The notes below the pieces were generated by a model, which was not told where the DNA came from, ran no database searches, and worked only from the letters and a program-made list of their open reading frames with translations. Positions 16,999-25,372 of a DNA stretch of 43,525 bases are shown piece by piece. The translations under genes were made by a program, and so were the position numbers. Within the stretch, counting starts at the first letter, position 1; the number at the start of each line of letters is the position of its first letter. This DNA comes from Bacteroidales bacterium (GTDB lineage Bacteria > Bacteroidota > Bacteroidia > Bacteroidales > Muribaculaceae), in the NCBI GenBank assembly GCA_014800895.1, contig JAAVFG010000027.1:34316-77840 (forward strand). The letters are read 5' to 3'.

Positions 16999-17642
16999 AA
17001 AATAGGGTAGCAATATTGGGTTGTGGCGAATTAGGTCTACAGGCTGCTCATTATTTGAGATTGATGAATAATGGATGTAATCAATACTCACAAATTGGAT
17101 GGATTGACGATGTAACTCCGGTAGGTAGTGTGGTAGCCGGACTGCGGGTAATAGGGAAAAGTAGTGATACGGAAAAATTACATAATGAGGGTCTGTTTGA
17201 ATATCTATTTGTCGCGATAGGTTACAACCACCTTAAGGCAAAGAAAGAGATTATTGAAAGATTTAAGAATCGCATCCCCATGCTTAATATTATAGCTCCC
17301 TCTGTTTATGTTGATCCATCTGCTCGTTTAGGAGAAAATTTATTTTTTTATCCTGGAGCGATAATTGATAAAGAGGCGGTAATAAATGACGGAGTAATAC
17401 TTAATCTTGGATCAATAGTTGCTCACAATTCAACAATAGGAATGTGTTCGTTCCTTGCTCCTAAATCATCTGTGGCAGGATTTTCAAAGATTGGGAATTG
17501 TTCTTTTATTGGCACTGGAGCCACGGTAATAGATAACATAGAATTATGTGATTCTTTAAAAATAGGAGCAGGTGCAGTTATTGTAAAAGACATTTCAGTA
17601 TCTGGCACTTATTTAGGAATCCCGGCAACTTTAATTAAATAA
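16974..17642 (+). CDS. NeuD/PglD-type sugar acyltransferase (left-handed beta-helix)
   Basis: 222 residues. The N-terminal nucleotide-sugar-binding Rossmann part has VAILGCGELGLQAAHYL. From about residue 100 there are hexapeptide repeats (ARLGEN, AVINDG, STIGMC, and so on) that form a left-handed beta helix, with the candidate general-base histidine in IVAHNSTIG. The family N- or O-acylates UDP/TDP-amino sugars with acetyl-CoA or other acyl donors. It overlaps the ATP-grasp gene by 25 bp and precedes a WecE-type aminotransferase by 5 bp, so a TDP-4-amino-4,6-dideoxy sugar is the likely acceptor. The acyl donor is not determinable from sequence. Confidence 0.82.
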   Translation: MESKNDTLKNRVAILGCGELGLQAAHYLRLMNNGCNQYSQIGWIDDVTPVGSVVAGLRVIGKSSDTEKLHNEGLFEYLFVAIGYNHLKAKKEIIERFKNRIPMLNIIAPSVYVDPSARLGENLFFYPGAIIDKEAVINDGVILNLGSIVAHNSTIGMCSFLAPKSSVAGFSKIGNCSFIGTGATVIDNIELCDSLKIGAGAVIVKDISVSGTYLGIPATLIK

Positions 17643-17647
17643 AATTC

Positions 17648-18835
17648 ATGAAGATACCATTTAATAAACCGTTTCTGACTGGTAAGGAAGCTCACTATAT
17701 CTACCAGGCAGTATATTCCGGTAAATTATCCGGAAATGGCGTTTACACCAAGAAATGCCAGGAGTATTTCGAGAATCATTGTGGGTTTAAAAAAGCTCTA
17801 ATGACCACATCTTGTACTGATGCCCTGGAAATGGCGGCAATCCTTTGCGATATAAAACCCGGGGATGAGGTCATTGCACCAAGCTATACTTTCGTATCAA
17901 CAGTTCTCGCATTTGTGCGTCAAGGAGCTAAGATTGTTTTTTGCGATAGTTATAAGGATAATCCAAATATTGATGCAGACAAGATTGAGGCTCTTATCAC
18001 ACCTCGTACCAAGGTTATAGTTCCGGTTCATTATGCAGGTGTCGCTTGCGATATGGACAAAATCATGGAGATAGCCCATCGCCATAATCTGCTCGTGGTG
18101 GAAGATGCGGCTCAGGCTATAGACTCCTACTATAAAGGACGTGCGTTAGGCTCTATCGGTCATCTAGGTTGCTTCTCTTTCCATGAGACAAAGAATGTGA
18201 TCGCCGGTGAAGGTGGACTCCTCTCCATCAATGACGATCGATTCATCCGTCGTTCGGAAATTATTTGGGAAAAGGGTACGAATCGTTCCGAGTTTTTCCG
18301 CGGGGAAGTAAATAAATATGGCTGGGTCGACACCGGATCCTCTTTCCTACCTTCCGAACTGATATCCGCTTTCCTTTGGGCTCAGATTGAGAATATGGAT
18401 CTCATACAGACTCGACGTAAAGAGATATGGGAACGATATTATCAAGGATTGAAGGGATTAGCCGAAGAAGGCTGTTTCTCCCTGCCTGATATTCCGGAGT
18501 ATGCCACCAACAATGCACACATGTTCTACATTGTATGTCGGAATCTTGAGCAAAGAAGTGGATTGATAAAATTCCTGAAAGAGAATGAGATTCTTTCTGT
18601 GTTCCACTATTTGAGTCTTCATAAGAGCGGATACTATACTTCTCATCCCGAATCTCGTCCTGATAATCTTCAGGAAGTTAAGACTATCGGAGATGATCAG
18701 GTAGTGGTCGGCTTAGACCTCCCTAACTGCGACCGTTTCGCAGATTGCCTTGTTCGCCTTCCCATGTTCTATGAATTAAAAGACGAAGAGGTAGATTCGA
18801 TAATTGAAAAAATTCATGAGTTCTATAAAAAATAG
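17648..18835 (+). CDS. wecE: WecE/RffA-type dTDP-4-amino-4,6-dideoxygalactose transaminase
   Basis: 395 residues with the DegT/DnrJ/EryC1 aminotransferase fold. The N-terminus [12 protein letters not shown] is the WecE opening, EDAAQAID carries the PLP-ring aspartate, and the Schiff-base lysine is K182 in FHETKNV. The phrases FSFHETKN and [10 protein letters not shown] match WecE closely. The reaction is dTDP-4-keto-6-deoxyglucose plus glutamate to dTDP-4-amino-4,6-dideoxygalactose. RmlA and RmlB, needed for the substrate, are not in the window. A WecF-like transferase lies downstream (20837), which supports a Fuc4N(Ac) residue in the polymer. It overlaps the next gene by 20 bp. Confidence 0.87.
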   Translation: MKIPFNKPFLTGKEAHYIYQAVYSGKLSGNGVYTKKCQEYFENHCGFKKALMTTSCTDALEMAAILCDIKPGDEVIAPSYTFVSTVLAFVRQGAKIVFCDSYKDNPNIDADKIEALITPRTKVIVPVHYAGVACDMDKIMEIAHRHNLLVVEDAAQAIDSYYKGRALGSIGHLGCFSFHETKNVIAGEGGLLSINDDRFIRRSEIIWEKGTNRSEFFRGEVNKYGWVDTGSSFLPSELISAFLWAQIENMDLIQTRRKEIWERYYQGLKGLAEEGCFSLPDIPEYATNNAHMFYIVCRNLEQRSGLIKFLKENEILSVFHYLSLHKSGYYTSHPESRPDNLQEVKTIGDDQVVVGLDLPNCDRFADCLVRLPMFYELKDEEVDSIIEKIHEFYKK

Positions 18836-19382
18836 AATAGGAGAAATTCTTCAGGATGCACACGATTATATGGAATACCGTAATCGTGTGTATTCTCAAT
18901 CTTATGTATGGCCCGAATCGAGAGCCAAACAGTTAAGATATGCTTTCGCACTATTCAGGAGGAATCTGAACGGATTCAGGGATTTGGTATATTATCGACT
19001 GAAATCCCGACTTAATGGATTTCTGCAACTCGGATATAAAAAGACCACTAATCTGATATTGGACGTCGGAGTAATTGATGGAGGAATAATGTTTCATCAT
19101 GCCTTTTCCACATATCTAAATGCTGAATACATAGGGAGAGGATGTTCTTTTAGAAATAACACCACGTTGGGAAATAAAGAGGTTAACGGTGAGATATGTC
19201 GGCCGTTTCTTGAAGAAAATGTTTTTGTCGGACCGAATGTGGTGATTATTGGAAAAGTAAGGATCGGTCGGGGAGCTGTAATCGGTGCCGGAGCAGTAGT
19301 CACAAAAGATGTGCCACCATACGCGGTCGTTGGAGGCAATCCCGCTAAAATTATTAAATACTTGAATCCTGATAAGGATTAG
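18816..19382 (+). CDS. serine-acetyltransferase-like hexapeptide transferase
   Basis: 188 residues from the ATG at 18816; an in-frame TTG at 18804 is less likely. The N-terminal third is helical. The C-terminal half has hexapeptide repeats and the usual ending [22 protein letters not shown] of CysE/LacA-like acetyltransferases. The family moves acetyl groups from acetyl-CoA to sugars or serine. In this operon a sugar O- or N-acetyl transfer is more likely than cysteine synthesis. It starts inside the wecE 3' end and ends 9 bp before wzx, so it is translationally linked to both. Confidence 0.8.
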   Translation: MSSIKNRIGEILQDAHDYMEYRNRVYSQSYVWPESRAKQLRYAFALFRRNLNGFRDLVYYRLKSRLNGFLQLGYKKTTNLILDVGVIDGGIMFHHAFSTYLNAEYIGRGCSFRNNTTLGNKEVNGEICRPFLEENVFVGPNVVIIGKVRIGRGAVIGAGAVVTKDVPPYAVVGGNPAKIIKYLNPDKD

Positions 19383-19391
19383 CCTATAGAA

Positions 19392-20840
19392 ATGTCTGAA
19401 AAGAAAAGTTTCTCACAGCAGATGAAATCAGGGTTAGCCTACACTGCATTGGCTAAATACTCCGGTATCTTTATTTCCCTGCTGATCTCATCCGTTCTTG
19501 CTCGATTATTACCCCCAAAAGCATTTGGAGTAATAGCCGTTGCAACCGTTTTTATTGTTTTCTTTTCTATATTCAGTGATATGGGACTGAGCTCTGCAAT
19601 CATACAGAAAAGAAATCTGACAGAGAAAGACTATAATAATCTATTTTCCTTCACGGCATATTCAGGCATTATTCTTGGCATATTATTCTTTTTATGTTCC
19701 TCGTTGATAGCAAAGTTTTATGGTGATCCTCAATTAAATAATATTTGTAGATTACTCTCTTTAAACATTCTGTTCGCAACATGGAATATTGTTCCCAATG
19801 GCCTTTTATTAAGAGATAAGGAGTTTAAATTCATCGGTATAAGGACATTAGGTGTTCAAATAATTTTAGGAGTAATTTCAATTGTGGCAGCGTATATGGG
19901 AGCCGGGGTATATGCTTTGTTGATTAATCCCGTGCTTGGTTCTTTTCTTATATTCATTCTTAATTATTACAAGCAGCCTGTAGGTTTTATAATAAAACCT
20001 AAGGTTGAATCAATAAAGAAGGTGGCCTCTTATTCTATATATACTTTCGGATTCTCCCTTATAAATTACTTTACCAGGAATTTAGATAAATTATTCGTAG
20101 GAAAGGTGTTCGGATTAATTCCATTAGGCTATTATGAGAAATCCTATAGATTGATGATGCTGCCGGTTCAGAATCTAAGTCAGGTAATCACCCCCGTTCT
20201 TCACCCTGTATTAGCTGATTTTCAAGATAATCTTAATGATCAAATTGCCAAATATCTTAAATTAGTCAGACTTTTGGCTATCATAGGGATGCCTGTATCG
20301 GCATTTCTATTTTTTTCTGCCGATCAATTGGTTCTGATTATATTCGGGAAGCAATGGGTGCCATCTATTCCGGTATTTAAGATTTTGAGCCTGTCTGTTG
20401 GTTTGCAGATTGTAGCCTCAACTTCAGGAGCAATCTATCAGGCTATGAATAGAACAAAAGTGATGTTCTATTTGGGAATGGCCAATACCGCGATTAATGT
20501 CATGGGATTGTTATTTGGGGTGTATATCCTGAAGTCAATAGAAGGAGTAGCATGGATGTGGGTTATAACGTTCTATTTGGGTCTCTGGAATAATATCGTA
20601 TTGGCAAAATGTGCACGCTTATCCATTATGGATACTTTTCGTCCATACATCCCATCAATTTTCCCAACCTTAATATGTGCAACGATATTATATGGGATTT
20701 CCCTCATGAGAATCGAAAGTTTGATTATATCTCTATTATTGAATACAAGTGTATTGTTGGTAATCGAAGGGATATCCGCCCAATACTTTAAGATAGTAGA
20801 CTTGAAAAGTACGATCCTAAAAATAAAGAATAAGTTTTGA
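19392..20840 (+). CDS. wzx: Wzx-type repeat-unit flippase (MOP superfamily)
   Basis: 482 residues with about 12-14 hydrophobic segments spread over the full length. The N-terminus (SGLAYTALAKYSGIFISLLI) and LARLLPPKAFG are standard for the polysaccharide flippase (PST/MOP) family. It moves undecaprenyl-linked repeat units across the inner membrane. A separate EpsG-type polymerase follows at 25373, giving a complete Wzx/Wzy pathway with wzz and wza. Its stop overlaps the start of the next gene by 4 bp. Confidence 0.9.
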   Translation: MSEKKSFSQQMKSGLAYTALAKYSGIFISLLISSVLARLLPPKAFGVIAVATVFIVFFSIFSDMGLSSAIIQKRNLTEKDYNNLFSFTAYSGIILGILFFLCSSLIAKFYGDPQLNNICRLLSLNILFATWNIVPNGLLLRDKEFKFIGIRTLGVQIILGVISIVAAYMGAGVYALLINPVLGSFLIFILNYYKQPVGFIIKPKVESIKKVASYSIYTFGFSLINYFTRNLDKLFVGKVFGLIPLGYYEKSYRLMMLPVQNLSQVITPVLHPVLADFQDNLNDQIAKYLKLVRLLAIIGMPVSAFLFFSADQLVLIIFGKQWVPSIPVFKILSLSVGLQIVASTSGAIYQAMNRTKVMFYLGMANTAINVMGLLFGVYILKSIEGVAWMWVITFYLGLWNNIVLAKCARLSIMDTFRPYIPSIFPTLICATILYGISLMRIESLIISLLLNTSVLLVIEGISAQYFKIVDLKSTILKIKNKF

Positions 20841-21961
20841 AACAGGAAAAATCAAGAAATCTTCATCTTCTTTGGGATGAAAAAATCACACCCGGAATAA
20901 TCGATAATTTTGAATCCGTTCTTCCGGGGCAGAATGATTATATATATTGGTGGAATCCATATTTCAAACTTCACTTTGCCAAAGAAGACGACAAATGTAA
21001 AGTAATAAAAAATGACAAGGATATTCCTGACTTAGACTATTCCCGCTATTCCAAGATCATTATTCATGGCTTAGATCCCAAGAAAGTTAAATTTTGTGCT
21101 CAAAATATTCCACCTCACATCCCAATCTACTGGGTCTTATGGGGAATTGAGTTATATCGTCTTTTGGAAAATCGAGGATTTGATTTATTTTATAGGAAGA
21201 ACTCGAAGGTCTCTTTTATCGATAAATTAAAGAAAACCATTATTCGATTAGGATATCTCTCTCCACAAATGAGAGAATATTTATCAATTCTCAGAGAAAG
21301 AAATGTTACAATGGTATGCAGTAGGGAGGAATATAATCTACTTCGCCATTACTATCCCAAGCAGACTCGAACTTTAAAAAATAATCCTGATTTCTTCTAC
21401 TACCCGGTTGAAAAAATTTTGGGCCCTTTGGCGAATGAGAAGGTTAAAGGCAATACCATTATTATAGGAAATTCAAATTCTGAAACGAATAATCATTCCT
21501 ATGCTTTCAAATTTTTAAGAAAAGCAGATTTATCAGGAAAGAGTATTCTTGTTCCATTGAATTATGGAGGAAATGATGAAAGTAGGCACTCTACTATTCA
21601 AGAAGGAATAGCATTATGGGGGGAGAATTTTAAACCCTTAACAGAGTTTCTGCCTTTAGATGAATACAACAGATTATTATTAGAAGCAGAATACGCCGTA
21701 TATGGGAATTGGAGACAGGAAGCTGTGGGGAATATTTTAGTGCTGTTTTACCTGGGTAGCAAGATTTTTTTATCGCACAGAAATCCATTACTAAAAATGT
21801 TTAGAGATATGGGGTTAATTCTATTTGAATTAGAGAAGATAGATGAAGATTCTTTCCAAACACCATTAAATTATGAACAAAAGCTGATTAATAGAAAAAT
21901 AATATCAGAAAAATATAGTTTTGCGAAAATGCAAGAGAATATAAAAAAATTATTCCAATAA
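20837..21961 (+). CDS. wecF: WecF-like 4-acetamido-4,6-dideoxygalactose transferase (GT56)
   Basis: 374 residues from a TTG start that overlaps the wzx stop (TTGA); no ATG occurs near the N-terminus. Features include LHLLWDEKIT, KIIIHGLDPKKV and a central IYWVLWGIELY, which match the Fuc4NAc-transferase (GT56) pattern. Later come TIIIGNSNSETNNH and GGNDESRHSTIQEG, the sugar-nucleotide-binding part of the family. WecF adds Fuc4NAc from TDP-Fuc4NAc to a lipid-linked sugar. It belongs logically with wecE and the NeuD-type transferase. A 135-bp gap follows with a perfect palindrome at 21996-22009. Confidence 0.8.
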   Translation: MKQEKSRNLHLLWDEKITPGIIDNFESVLPGQNDYIYWWNPYFKLHFAKEDDKCKVIKNDKDIPDLDYSRYSKIIIHGLDPKKVKFCAQNIPPHIPIYWVLWGIELYRLLENRGFDLFYRKNSKVSFIDKLKKTIIRLGYLSPQMREYLSILRERNVTMVCSREEYNLLRHYYPKQTRTLKNNPDFFYYPVEKILGPLANEKVKGNTIIIGNSNSETNNHSYAFKFLRKADLSGKSILVPLNYGGNDESRHSTIQEGIALWGENFKPLTEFLPLDEYNRLLLEAEYAVYGNWRQEAVGNILVLFYLGSKIFLSHRNPLLKMFRDMGLILFELEKIDEDSFQTPLNYEQKLINRKIISEKYSFAKMQENIKKLFQ

Positions 21962-21995
21962 CCTTCTTCAAGACTGTCCCTAACTATTTATAGTA

Positions 21996-22009
21996 GTAAT
22001 AGCTATTAC
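21996..22009. other. perfect 14-bp palindrome after wecF
   Basis: GTAATAGCTATTAC reads the same on both strands. It lies in the gap before the nucleotidyltransferase gene and could be a protein-binding site or a weak terminator. Confidence 0.35.
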
Positions 22010-22096
22010 ATTCAAAGCAAGTCAAGGAAAGTTAGTGGAGTAATTGATGAGGATTAATAAGCTGTCAAAACTGTAACACTCAATACACAATTATTA

Positions 22097-22828
22097 GTGG
22101 AATCCATCACCAATATATCACTTAAAAGAAAAATTATCGACAGCTCTGAAGACTTTCAGAAGTATCTGAGCAATGATATTTTGGGAGGAGAAACGTATAA
22201 TCTCTTTTTAGAGATTATGGGAGATAGCCATGGTTATTTATTAAGCGGCTTAATTCGAGATTATTTCTTAATGCTCCATAGGTCTGTACGTGATCTTGAT
22301 TTCGTGTTCCAAATCAGTAAGTTAAATCTATTAAAATATAAGGAGTTTCTTAAGAAAAAAAATATATCTTTTAATTATAACTCCTTCAAGGGGTTAAAAA
22401 TTAAATCTTCTGAGTTCCCTGACATCGATATATGGAAATTAGAAAACACATGGGGTATAAAACATCAGAATCTGAAACCAACTGTAAATTCCCTTATTGA
22501 CTCGGTTTTTTTTAATTTCTCTGCTATCGCTTTTGATCTTCAAGGAAAGAAATTCATCTTTAATGATCATTTTATCAATTTCCTTTCCACAAAATATCTT
22601 GATATAGTATATCCTGAAAATCCCAATATTCCCCTCTGCCTCTTTAATATTTGCTATTACACAGAATCTTTAGAATTAGATATTTCCGAGAATGTAAAGG
22701 CATGGGTGAAAAGCAATTACACTGCTGACCTTGATTTTGACCAAGTCCAAATGAAACATTTGGGAAAAATTCAATATACATCCAACTATATTAATACCTT
22801 CCTAAAAAAAATACAAGATGGAAAATAA
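22097..22828 (+). CDS. polymerase-beta-fold nucleotidyltransferase (poly(A) polymerase/CCA head-like)
   Basis: 243 residues from a GTG start; the first in-frame ATG is at residue 41. The segment LLSGLIRDYFL (49-58) resembles the G-G-x-V-R-D motif of class II poly(A) polymerase/CCA-adding enzyme heads. VRDLDFVF (64-71) supplies the D-x-D metal-binding pair (D66, D68). PDIDIW (108-113) is the third acidic site. Then FFNFSAIAFDL resembles the segment after the palm. The C-terminal RNA-binding part of CCA enzymes is absent. It overlaps the dGTPase gene by 11 bp, so the two are coupled. Role unknown; a defence or toxin-type nucleotidyl transfer is possible. Placement inside a capsule operon is unusual. 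Confidence 0.6.
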   Translation: MESITNISLKRKIIDSSEDFQKYLSNDILGGETYNLFLEIMGDSHGYLLSGLIRDYFLMLHRSVRDLDFVFQISKLNLLKYKEFLKKKNISFNYNSFKGLKIKSSEFPDIDIWKLENTWGIKHQNLKPTVNSLIDSVFFNFSAIAFDLQGKKFIFNDHFINFLSTKYLDIVYPENPNIPLCLFNICYYTESLELDISENVKAWVKSNYTADLDFDQVQMKHLGKIQYTSNYINTFLKKIQDGK

Positions 22829-24329
22829 ACACTCCAAATATGATATCGATTGGAAAAAATATTTGTCAGAAGAGAGATTTAGACCTTCTAATAAAGCATC
22901 CGACGGTGAGAATAACTCCGACCATCGGTCTCCGTTTGAAAGCGATTTCGGGAGGGTAGTGTTTAGTTCCCCCATCCGTCGCATGCACGATAAGACTCAA
23001 GTGATTCCTCTCACAAGTGGAGATAATATCCATACCAGGCTCACTCATTCCCTGGAGGTGATGAATACTGCCAAGTCTCTTGCCATAGATCTCTGTAGGG
23101 ACAAGGACTTTATAGAGGAATATGGTGAAATGGAAGCGCTAATTCTTGAACAAAAGATATCTGCCATTCTGATGACTGCCGGATTAGTACACGATATCGG
23201 CAATCCCCCTTTCGGCCATTTCGGAGAAACAGTCATTAAAGAATACTTTAAAGATTATTTTAAACGCAACGATCTTTTCAAGACAGATAAAAGGGATGAT
23301 TTTTGTGAGTTCGATGGAAATGCTCAAGGCTTACGTATCCTTACCCATCTTACCTACGTGGGAGATCTGAATGGTATGAATCTCACAAAGGCAACTTTAG
23401 CCTCCTATATGAAATATCCTAATGCCGGTAAGATAGATAAAAGTTATATCGGAACAAAAAAACATGGAGTATTTCACACAGAAAAAAAGATATTGGAGGA
23501 TGTCGCTGTCGCATGCGGAATGAAGAAGGGAGAAAAAATCATACGTCACCCTCTCTCCTTCCTTGTGGAGGCAGCCGATTCAATATGTTATCTTGCCATG
23601 GATATTGAAGATGGTTATAATCTGAAATGGTATGACAATAAAATATTAACAGCCTCACTTGATCGCGAGCTGAATTCCCTCATTAAAGAAAATAAGAAAA
23701 AACAACTGCTCCCGGCTGATAGATATAAAAATGACGACGGCTCTTATTCTTTCTTAAAAATTATCGGCAGCAATCTCTCCGACCAGGCTAAATGGAAGGA
23801 AATTAATGAAAGTGACTGGATTGTAAAATTCCGCACCGGTCTAATTCGCTATCTTGTCTCATTAGCCATCAACAACTTTAAGAAAAATGCAGCCGAGATC
23901 GCTCAGGGAGCCTACTCTCGGGAACTTATTGAAGATAATAGTCTTTTCATCACTGAAGCATTGCAGAAATTCACTCGTCGACATATCCTATCTCAGAGAG
24001 ATATTCAGAAAGCGGAATTAACCGGACACAAAGTGATTTCAGGTCTCCTCGATATCCTTACTCATTATGTGTGTCATCCGGATGAATCTTTCCGAGACAA
24101 AGTGAAGAATGTAATTTCCAAAAGCATATTGAAAGTTTCCATCCACGAAGAAAATTATGATAAGATTCCAAACGGCTATATGCGAACAACGGCTGAGGAT
24201 CTTTTCAATGTTGACCTCAATATTTTGGGAGAATATCAGAAATTAAGATTAGTCGTAGATTTTGTTTCAGGAATGACTGATAAATTTGCTGTCTCTCTTT
24301 ATCAGGAGTTACTGGGGATAAAAATATAG
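22818..24329 (+). CDS. dgt: dGTPase-type deoxynucleoside triphosphohydrolase (HD domain)
   Basis: 503 residues, close in length to E. coli Dgt. The conserved start of the fold is SPIRRMHDKTQV (51-62). Metal ligands are H77 (THSLEV), the HD pair at 125-126 in LVHDIGNPPFGHFGE, and the later aspartate about D254 (EAADSICYLAMDIEDG). All are present, so an active enzyme is likely. Reaction: dNTP to deoxynucleoside plus triphosphate. dNTP depletion by such enzymes is a known antiphage mechanism, and some are housekeeping. Here it overlaps a nucleotidyltransferase gene and sits between wecF and a GH43 gene, which favours an accessory or defence role. It ends 39 bp before the next gene. Confidence 0.88.
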   Translation: MENKHSKYDIDWKKYLSEERFRPSNKASDGENNSDHRSPFESDFGRVVFSSPIRRMHDKTQVIPLTSGDNIHTRLTHSLEVMNTAKSLAIDLCRDKDFIEEYGEMEALILEQKISAILMTAGLVHDIGNPPFGHFGETVIKEYFKDYFKRNDLFKTDKRDDFCEFDGNAQGLRILTHLTYVGDLNGMNLTKATLASYMKYPNAGKIDKSYIGTKKHGVFHTEKKILEDVAVACGMKKGEKIIRHPLSFLVEAADSICYLAMDIEDGYNLKWYDNKILTASLDRELNSLIKENKKKQLLPADRYKNDDGSYSFLKIIGSNLSDQAKWKEINESDWIVKFRTGLIRYLVSLAINNFKKNAAEIAQGAYSRELIEDNSLFITEALQKFTRRHILSQRDIQKAELTGHKVISGLLDILTHYVCHPDESFRDKVKNVISKSILKVSIHEENYDKIPNGYMRTTAEDLFNVDLNILGEYQKLRLVVDFVSGMTDKFAVSLYQELLGIKI

Positions 24330-24368
24330 AATATACTCCCTTACGCAAACCATTAGATAAAAGTTCAA

Positions 24369-25370
24369 ATGAAATTTATCATTAAGATTATGGGATTATT
24401 ATTGAGCGGTTTATTCTTTTGCAACAGTGTAATAGGGCAGACCCTCTATACTAATCCTGTGATGGGTTCAGCCCCGGATCCAACTGTTCTGCATTATGGA
24501 GAGAGGTTCTACTTATATCCGACTTGTAACCAAACGAAAATGCCGGTGTATGAATCCTTAGATTTGGTAAATTGGAAACGAAAAGGCTATATCTTCGATA
24601 ATACACCCCCTAAACTCCTACCCTCCGGCGGAAGCCTTTGGGCGCCTGATGTTATTGTGTATAAAGGAACGATACTGATGGCATATTCAGTTTCAAAAAT
24701 GGGAGAAGTGATAGATAATGGTATCGGTATCGCCATTGCGGATAATCCATTGGGTCCTTTTACCGATAGCGGCATGCTCTTCACAAGTAAAGAGATTGGA
24801 GTAAGGAACTCAATCGACCCTTCATTCTATATCAAAGGGAAAACATTGTATCTACTATGGGGAAGTTTTTACGGAATATATATAACACAACTAAATACTA
24901 AAGACTTAGATCATATATCTGTCAAATCTCCGGTAAAGAAAACTCAATTGGCAGGTAATATTTTTGAAGGAACGCATATTTACAAACGCGGTAAGTATTA
25001 TTATCTGTTTGCATCTATAGGAACATGCTGTGCAGGATTGAGGAGCACGTATCAGGTTGTGGTGGGTAGATCCAAAAATCTGCTGGGTCCATATGTAAAT
25101 AAAAATGGAGAGTATATGTTGGATAATGCATACACTCCTCTGATTAAAGGGACAGATTGTTTTATAGGACCGGGACACGGATCTTCTATTCTGCTTGATA
25201 ATGAGGGTAAGACATGGTATATTTATCATTCTTACGTTAAAGATGACATGGCTAAAGGCAGACAGGTGATGTTGCAGGAGATAAAATGGGATAAAGAGGG
25301 CTGGCCTTATGTTGAAAGCGGTATCCCCGTTATCTCTGCCACAGTCCCTCAATTTAATAAAATGAAATAA
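24369..25370 (+). CDS. secreted GH43-family glycoside hydrolase
   Basis: 333 residues. The N-terminal signal peptide is about 1-23 (cleavage near SVIGQ). The rest forms a five-blade propeller typical of glycoside hydrolase family 43. The candidate catalytic base D37 lies in APDPTV, the pKa-modulating D150 in NSIDPSF, and the acid E200 in FEGTHIY, all present. W91-A92-P93-D94 is also a family motif. GH43 enzymes cut alpha-L-arabinofuranosides, beta-xylosides and related links, including some galactofuranose-like substrates. Polysaccharide utilisation is the usual context, so its presence between dgt and the Wzy polymerase is notable. It might trim or release the capsule, which is predicted to contain galactofuranose. 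Confidence 0.83.
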   Translation: MKFIIKIMGLLLSGLFFCNSVIGQTLYTNPVMGSAPDPTVLHYGERFYLYPTCNQTKMPVYESLDLVNWKRKGYIFDNTPPKLLPSGGSLWAPDVIVYKGTILMAYSVSKMGEVIDNGIGIAIADNPLGPFTDSGMLFTSKEIGVRNSIDPSFYIKGKTLYLLWGSFYGIYITQLNTKDLDHISVKSPVKKTQLAGNIFEGTHIYKRGKYYYLFASIGTCCAGLRSTYQVVVGRSKNLLGPYVNKNGEYMLDNAYTPLIKGTDCFIGPGHGSSILLDNEGKTWYIYHSYVKDDMAKGRQVMLQEIKWDKEGWPYVESGIPVISATVPQFNKMK

Positions 25371-25372
25371 AG

